Below, piece by piece: positions 60,733 to 64,000 of a DNA stretch of 64,000 nt (positions are counted from its first letter, which is position 1; each line of letters opens with the position of its first letter). Location of the stretch: NCBI GenBank assembly GCA_002501065.1, contig DLRK01000196.1, positions 138,971 through 202,970 on the forward strand, in the 5' to 3' direction. This stretch comes from Akkermansiaceae bacterium UBA7890 (GTDB lineage Bacteria > Verrucomicrobiota > Verrucomicrobiia > Verrucomicrobiales > Akkermansiaceae). A program made the position numbers and the translations under genes. The notes under the pieces were generated by a model, which worked only from the letters and a program-made list of their open reading frames with translations, had not been told where the DNA came from and did not search any database.

Positions 60733-61901
60733 ACGAAGTTCAAATCAGGGAAAAGCCCAAATTGTTGACCTCCCGTGAGCGGGTGTTGCGGACCCTTGAG
60801 CATCAGGAGCCCGACCGGGTCCCGCTCAACATGACCTTGACGGTGGACGTCTATCACCGCCTGCGGGAGCACCTCGGCCTGCCGCCCGAACCGGACAAGT
60901 CGATCGGTGCCTGGACCAACGTCTCCTCCAGCCAGGATCTGCTCGATGCCATGCAGCTGGACATTTACACCACCGGTCTCCAGGCGCCGGCGAACTGGAA
61001 GCCACCGGAGACCGACGACGGTCTGTTCTACGATGAGTGGGGCATCGGCCGTGAGAAAGTGGTGCGGGACGATGGTAGTTACTATTTTGAGATGGTCAGG
61101 TTCCCTCTGGCCAACGCGACCCTGCAGGACATCGAAGATTACGCGTGGCCCGACCCGGACGATCCAGGCCGCATCGAGGGCCTGCGGGAGAAAGTCCTCG
61201 CCAACAAGGCGGACCGGGGCGTCATGTTCAAGCCGTCCAATTCCATCTGGGAACAATCCTGGTGGGTCTACGGCATGGAGCAGTGGATGCTGGATATGGC
61301 CATGCAGCCCGAGATCGTGTGTGCCATCATGGACAAGGTCACCGATGTCGCGGTTCGTCTCATGGAAGTCGGCATGGACGCGGTGGGGGACCTGGTGGAT
61401 ATCGTGCGTATGAGCGGGGAGGATCTCGGGACCCAGCTGGCTCCGATGATCTCGCCCACGATGTTCGACGAAATGGTCCGGCCCCGTTTTGCGCGATTCT
61501 GGAACGCGGCCCGACGAAAGATCGCGGAGAAGAATCCCAGGGCCAAGTTGATGGTGCATTCCTGTGGCAATGTCCGGGCCTTTATCCCCTCCTGGATTGA
61601 AATGGGCCTGGATGTCCTGGATCCGATTCAACCCCAGGCCAAGGGGATGGAGCCGGACGGCTTGAAGCGCGACTTCGGCAACGACCTTGTTTTTCATGGC
61701 GGAATCGACCTCCAGCACGTCCTGCCCTTCGGGACGCCGGAAGAAGTAATGGTCGAGGTTCGCCGCTACATGCGGGCCCTTGGTCCGGGCGGTGGATACA
61801 TCGTGGCCCCGGCACACAACGTGCAGTCCGACGTTCCACCTGAAAACCTGGTGGCCATCCGCGATGCCGTGGTGGCCTACGGCAACTATCCAATCACCTA
61901 A
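60729..61901 (+). CDS. Uroporphyrinogen decarboxylase superfamily protein (methyltransferase-like)
   Basis: The start is GTG 60729, which overlaps the GlpD-like stop as GTGA; the frame is open further back only inside that gene. The protein has 390 residues. URO-D fold segments are TSRERVLRTLEHQEPDRVPL, FPLANATLQDIEDYAWPDPD, DLVDIVRMSGEDLGTQLAPM, LMVHSCGNVRAFIPSWIEMG and LVFHGGIDLQHVLPFGTPEE. HSCG is like the zinc motif of cobamide-dependent methyltransferase relatives (MtbA/CmuA type). Such proteins are common in sugar operons of anaerobes and PVC bacteria, with unproven roles. Heme synthesis is unlikely given the operon context. Confidence 0.88.
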   Translation: MNEVQIREKPKLLTSRERVLRTLEHQEPDRVPLNMTLTVDVYHRLREHLGLPPEPDKSIGAWTNVSSSQDLLDAMQLDIYTTGLQAPANWKPPETDDGLFYDEWGIGREKVVRDDGSYYFEMVRFPLANATLQDIEDYAWPDPDDPGRIEGLREKVLANKADRGVMFKPSNSIWEQSWWVYGMEQWMLDMAMQPEIVCAIMDKVTDVAVRLMEVGMDAVGDLVDIVRMSGEDLGTQLAPMISPTMFDEMVRPRFARFWNAARRKIAEKNPRAKLMVHSCGNVRAFIPSWIEMGLDVLDPIQPQAKGMEPDGLKRDFGNDLVFHGGIDLQHVLPFGTPEEVMVEVRRYMRALGPGGGYIVAPAHNVQSDVPPENLVAIRDAVVAYGNYPIT

Positions 61902-61909
61902 GAAAAAAT

Positions 61910-62713
61910 ATGGATTCAAGAACTGGTAAGAAAATCCGGCTTGGCCGGATCTTTGACGAGAAGAGTGGCAATGCTCTCGTGGTAGCGTACTCCCATGGTG
62001 TCATCATGGGGCCGCTTTCTGGAATGCGCTCTCTCAAGGAGATGAAAGAAGTCACCCTGGCGATGGCCGAGGTGGACGCCCTGATGGTGGCGCCGGGAAT
62101 GATCACCTCGCTGGAGGAAGCATTCATCGGTAAGAGCCGCCCCGCCCTCTTCGTGCACTTTGACTACCAGAGCTACGTGCGGAAGGTGCTGCCTTACCCG
62201 GTGGGCGCCACGGTGGAGCTGGGCAGTGTCGAGAACGCCCTGGCCGCCGGTGCGGACGCCATCATGTCCTACCTTTACATCGGACATGAGGATCCTGAAA
62301 TCGAGAAGCTTGAGATCAAGCGCAACGCCGCGATCGCCCGTGAATGTGAGCGTTTGGGCATGGTCTATGTCATTGAGGCCCTCAGCGCGCGCGAGAACAC
62401 CAATCCCGAAGATCGAAAAGACGCTGCGGTCCTGTCCCTCTCATGCCGGATCGCGGCGGAGCTGGGGGCCGACCTCGTCAAGAGCCAGTATCCCGGCAGC
62501 CTCGAAGCAGTGGAGGAACTCTCCGAAACCTGTCCGGTGCCCCTGCTGCTGGCGGGCGGGGCGAAGTGTGAAACTCCGCAGATGGCCTATGATCTGGCCG
62601 AAAAATCGATGGAAGCCGGTGCGCGCGGCCTGGTGTTCGGGCGGAACATCTTCGAGGCGGAGGACATCTCTGCGGAGGTGAAACGCTACCGCCAGATCGT
62701 TCATGGGAATTGA
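61910..62713 (+). CDS. DhnA-type class I aldolase (FbaB/LsrF family)
   Basis: The protein has 267 residues and no signal peptide. The DhnA/DeoC-like barrel shows GNALVVAYSHGVIMGPLSGM, MVAPGMITSLEEAFIGKSRP, VGATVELGSVENALAAGADA, the likely Schiff-base lysine in ADLVKSQYPGSLEAV, and the phosphate-binding VPLLLAGGAKCETPQMAYDL with GARGLVFGRNIFEAED. The family includes archaeal-type fructose-bisphosphate aldolase and the autoinducer-2 thiolase LsrF. Here it probably cleaves the keto-sugar phosphate made by the kinase and dehydrogenase next to it. It starts 8 bases after the URO-D-like gene. Confidence 0.88.
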   Translation: MDSRTGKKIRLGRIFDEKSGNALVVAYSHGVIMGPLSGMRSLKEMKEVTLAMAEVDALMVAPGMITSLEEAFIGKSRPALFVHFDYQSYVRKVLPYPVGATVELGSVENALAAGADAIMSYLYIGHEDPEIEKLEIKRNAAIARECERLGMVYVIEALSARENTNPEDRKDAAVLSLSCRIAAELGADLVKSQYPGSLEAVEELSETCPVPLLLAGGAKCETPQMAYDLAEKSMEAGARGLVFGRNIFEAEDISAEVKRYRQIVHGN

Positions 62714-62725
62714 AGAAGGATCGTC

Positions 62726-64000
62726 ATGGAATACCTGGTCGGCATCGACTTGGGCTCCACGAGCCTCAAGGCGGTTATTTATGACCTGAAGGGCAACGCG
62801 GTGGCACAGGCCAGCCGGCCAACCGAACGGTTCAACCCCGATCCGGAACATCCGGATTGGACGGTCTGGAAACCGGAACAGATCTGGGGTGGGGTGGCCG
62901 AAGTGCTCCGGGAAGCGACGGCCAAACTCGACGAGCCGTCCGATATCCGGGGCGTGGCGGTGACCGGGATGGGCATGGACGCGGTGCCCATGGACAAGGA
63001 CGGTCAGTGGCTTTACCCCTTTATCAGCTGGACCTGTCCCCGCACCAAGCCGCAGCAGGATTGGTGGCTTGAGAACGTCGGTGCGCAGAAACAATTCGCC
63101 ATCAGTGGCAACCCCGTCTGGCATTGCAACACCGCCCTGCGGCTGCTTTGGATGCGGGAACACGAGCCGGCCATTCTTGACAGGACCGCCAAGTACCTCC
63201 TGATCGAGGATTTCATCAACTTCATGCTATGCGGAGAGTACGCCACGGATTATTCCATGGCCTCCAACACGCTGCTCTTTGATCAGCAGACGCGGACCTG
63301 GTCGGAGGAACTCCTGAACATTTCCGGCATTGATCCTCAGCTCCTGTGCGAGCCTCAACCCAGCGGCACGATCATCGGCGAAGTCCATGTCGAGGCGGCC
63401 AAGGCCACCGGGTTGGCCAAGGGGACACCGGTCATCCTGGGAGGGCACGATTTTCTCTGCGGAGCGTTGCCTACCGGAGCGTTCAAGCCGGGCGTTGTTC
63501 TCACGGTGCTCGGAACCTGGGATATCATCGTGTCGGCCCTTGCCAAGCCGATGTTGACACCGGAGGCCTGTGAGATGGGTGCCTGGGTTGACTCCCACGT
63601 GGCTCGTGACACCTGGGCGGTGATGGGTTCGGCGGTCGCCGGGGAAGCCACCGAGTGGTTTCGTCGGGAGTATGGTTCGGAGGAAAAACGGAAGGCCGAA
63701 GCTGAAGGAGGAACCGACTGGGACTACCTGATGAAGGCCGCCGAGGAGTCACCACCCGGAGCCAACGGGGTCCTCTTCCTGCCCCACCTTTGTGGCAGCA
63801 CATTTCCGATCGTCGATCCCGACTCCATGGGAGCCTTCGTCGGGCTTCGCAACACCGTGACCCGGGGCGACATGCTTCGGTCGTTGATTGAAGGTCTCAA
63901 TTACCAATTCGTGCAAATCCTCGAGAACCTCAAATCCGGCCTGGACCTTCCGACCGACAGGATCGTCTCGGTGGGCGGGGGCACGCGAAACCGGTTTGCC
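62726..64000 (+). CDS. FGGY-family carbohydrate kinase, partial
   Basis: The ATG at 62726 follows GAAGAAGGA at 62712-62720. 425 codons are present and the C-terminus lies beyond the window. FGGY N-terminal phosphate motif MEYLVGIDLGSTSLKAVIYD, then DIRGVAVTGMGMDAVPMDKD, YPFISWTCPRTKPQQDWW, KYLLIEDFINFMLCGEYATD, GTPVILGGHDFLCGALPTGA and the second ATPase motif region DRIVSVGGGTRNRFA. It phosphorylates a sugar or polyol with ATP. Similarity is to the broad xylulokinase/fuculokinase group and the substrate cannot be fixed. Fourth gene of the operon behind the FNR-type box at 58968. Confidence 0.92.
   Translation, partial: MEYLVGIDLGSTSLKAVIYDLKGNAVAQASRPTERFNPDPEHPDWTVWKPEQIWGGVAEVLREATAKLDEPSDIRGVAVTGMGMDAVPMDKDGQWLYPFISWTCPRTKPQQDWWLENVGAQKQFAISGNPVWHCNTALRLLWMREHEPAILDRTAKYLLIEDFINFMLCGEYATDYSMASNTLLFDQQTRTWSEELLNISGIDPQLLCEPQPSGTIIGEVHVEAAKATGLAKGTPVILGGHDFLCGALPTGAFKPGVVLTVLGTWDIIVSALAKPMLTPEACEMGAWVDSHVARDTWAVMGSAVAGEATEWFRREYGSEEKRKAEAEGGTDWDYLMKAAEESPPGANGVLFLPHLCGSTFPIVDPDSMGAFVGLRNTVTRGDMLRSLIEGLNYQFVQILENLKSGLDLPTDRIVSVGGGTRNRFA

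Noticed and set aside
1..64000. Insertion sequences, integrases, tRNA genes, CRISPR arrays or phage genes
   Set aside because: None was seen in either strand. The repeated families here are diverged protein paralogues, not repeated DNA.

Overview
The window is GC-rich, gene-dense DNA (about 94% coding by my gene calls) from what is most likely a member of the PVC superphylum (Verrucomicrobiota or Planctomycetota). The signs are a Cys-type arylsulfatase, several Tat-exported Gfo/Idh/MocA proteins, an adjacent DUF1800/DUF1501 pair, ThuA domains, PVC-type dehydrogenase propellers, a PmoA-family (PF14100-like) domain, and many exported c-type cytochromes fused to beta-propellers. I saw no rRNA, tRNA, CRISPR array, insertion sequence or phage gene.

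The dominant content is seven paralogues of an exported, heme-c-binding, PD40-propeller family that resembles the alpha subunit of hydrazine synthase (HzsA-like; called HzsA-like 1 to 7 here, starts at 7644, 9934, 16457, 19222, 22561, 29942 and 52144). Layout: 1-7442, HEAT/discoidin protein, PQQ-type propeller, sulfatase and a Tat-exported TIM-barrel plus Gfo/Idh pair. 7644-13662, HzsA-like 1 and 2 and a BNR-4 protein. 22561 back to 13752, an operon of three HzsA-like genes. 22909-27238, GH32-like hydrolase, Cys-rich PAS protein, RIC (nitrosative-stress Fe-S repair), a decayed GH32 fragment and COX15-type heme A synthase. 27252-29680, isolated DsbD N-terminal-like domain and DUF1566/EF-hand protein. 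29942-39227, HzsA-like 6 followed by a 1506-residue ThuA/SGNH/dehydrogenase/HEAT/cupredoxin protein, a TIM barrel and a propeller. 45025 back to 39232, enolase-superfamily protein, cupredoxin, propeller-PmoA and ThuA. 54044 back to 45124, YVTN-diheme protein, HzsA-like 7, Gfo/Idh, RidA-like and heparinase II/III. 54335-57155, DUF1800/DUF1501. 58536 back to 57187, a third Gfo/Idh. 59068-64000, a GlpD-like, URO-D-like, DhnA-type aldolase and FGGY-kinase operon that runs off the window.

Ten FNR/DNR-type palindromes (TTGAY-N4-RTCAA, eight exact and two with one outer mismatch) all lie between genes. They sit upstream of most transcription units, including the HzsA-like genes, ric, the DsbD-like gene and the sugar operon. 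My reading is that most of this window is one regulon controlled by a CRP/FNR-family regulator that is not encoded here and that senses low oxygen and/or nitric oxide. Its envelope output would be multiheme and copper redox proteins together with carbohydrate-active enzymes. The chemistry of the HzsA-like proteins is unknown. Hydrazine synthesis is unlikely, because no HzsB/HzsC partner is visible and the HZS-type tyrosine heme ligand appears not to be conserved.
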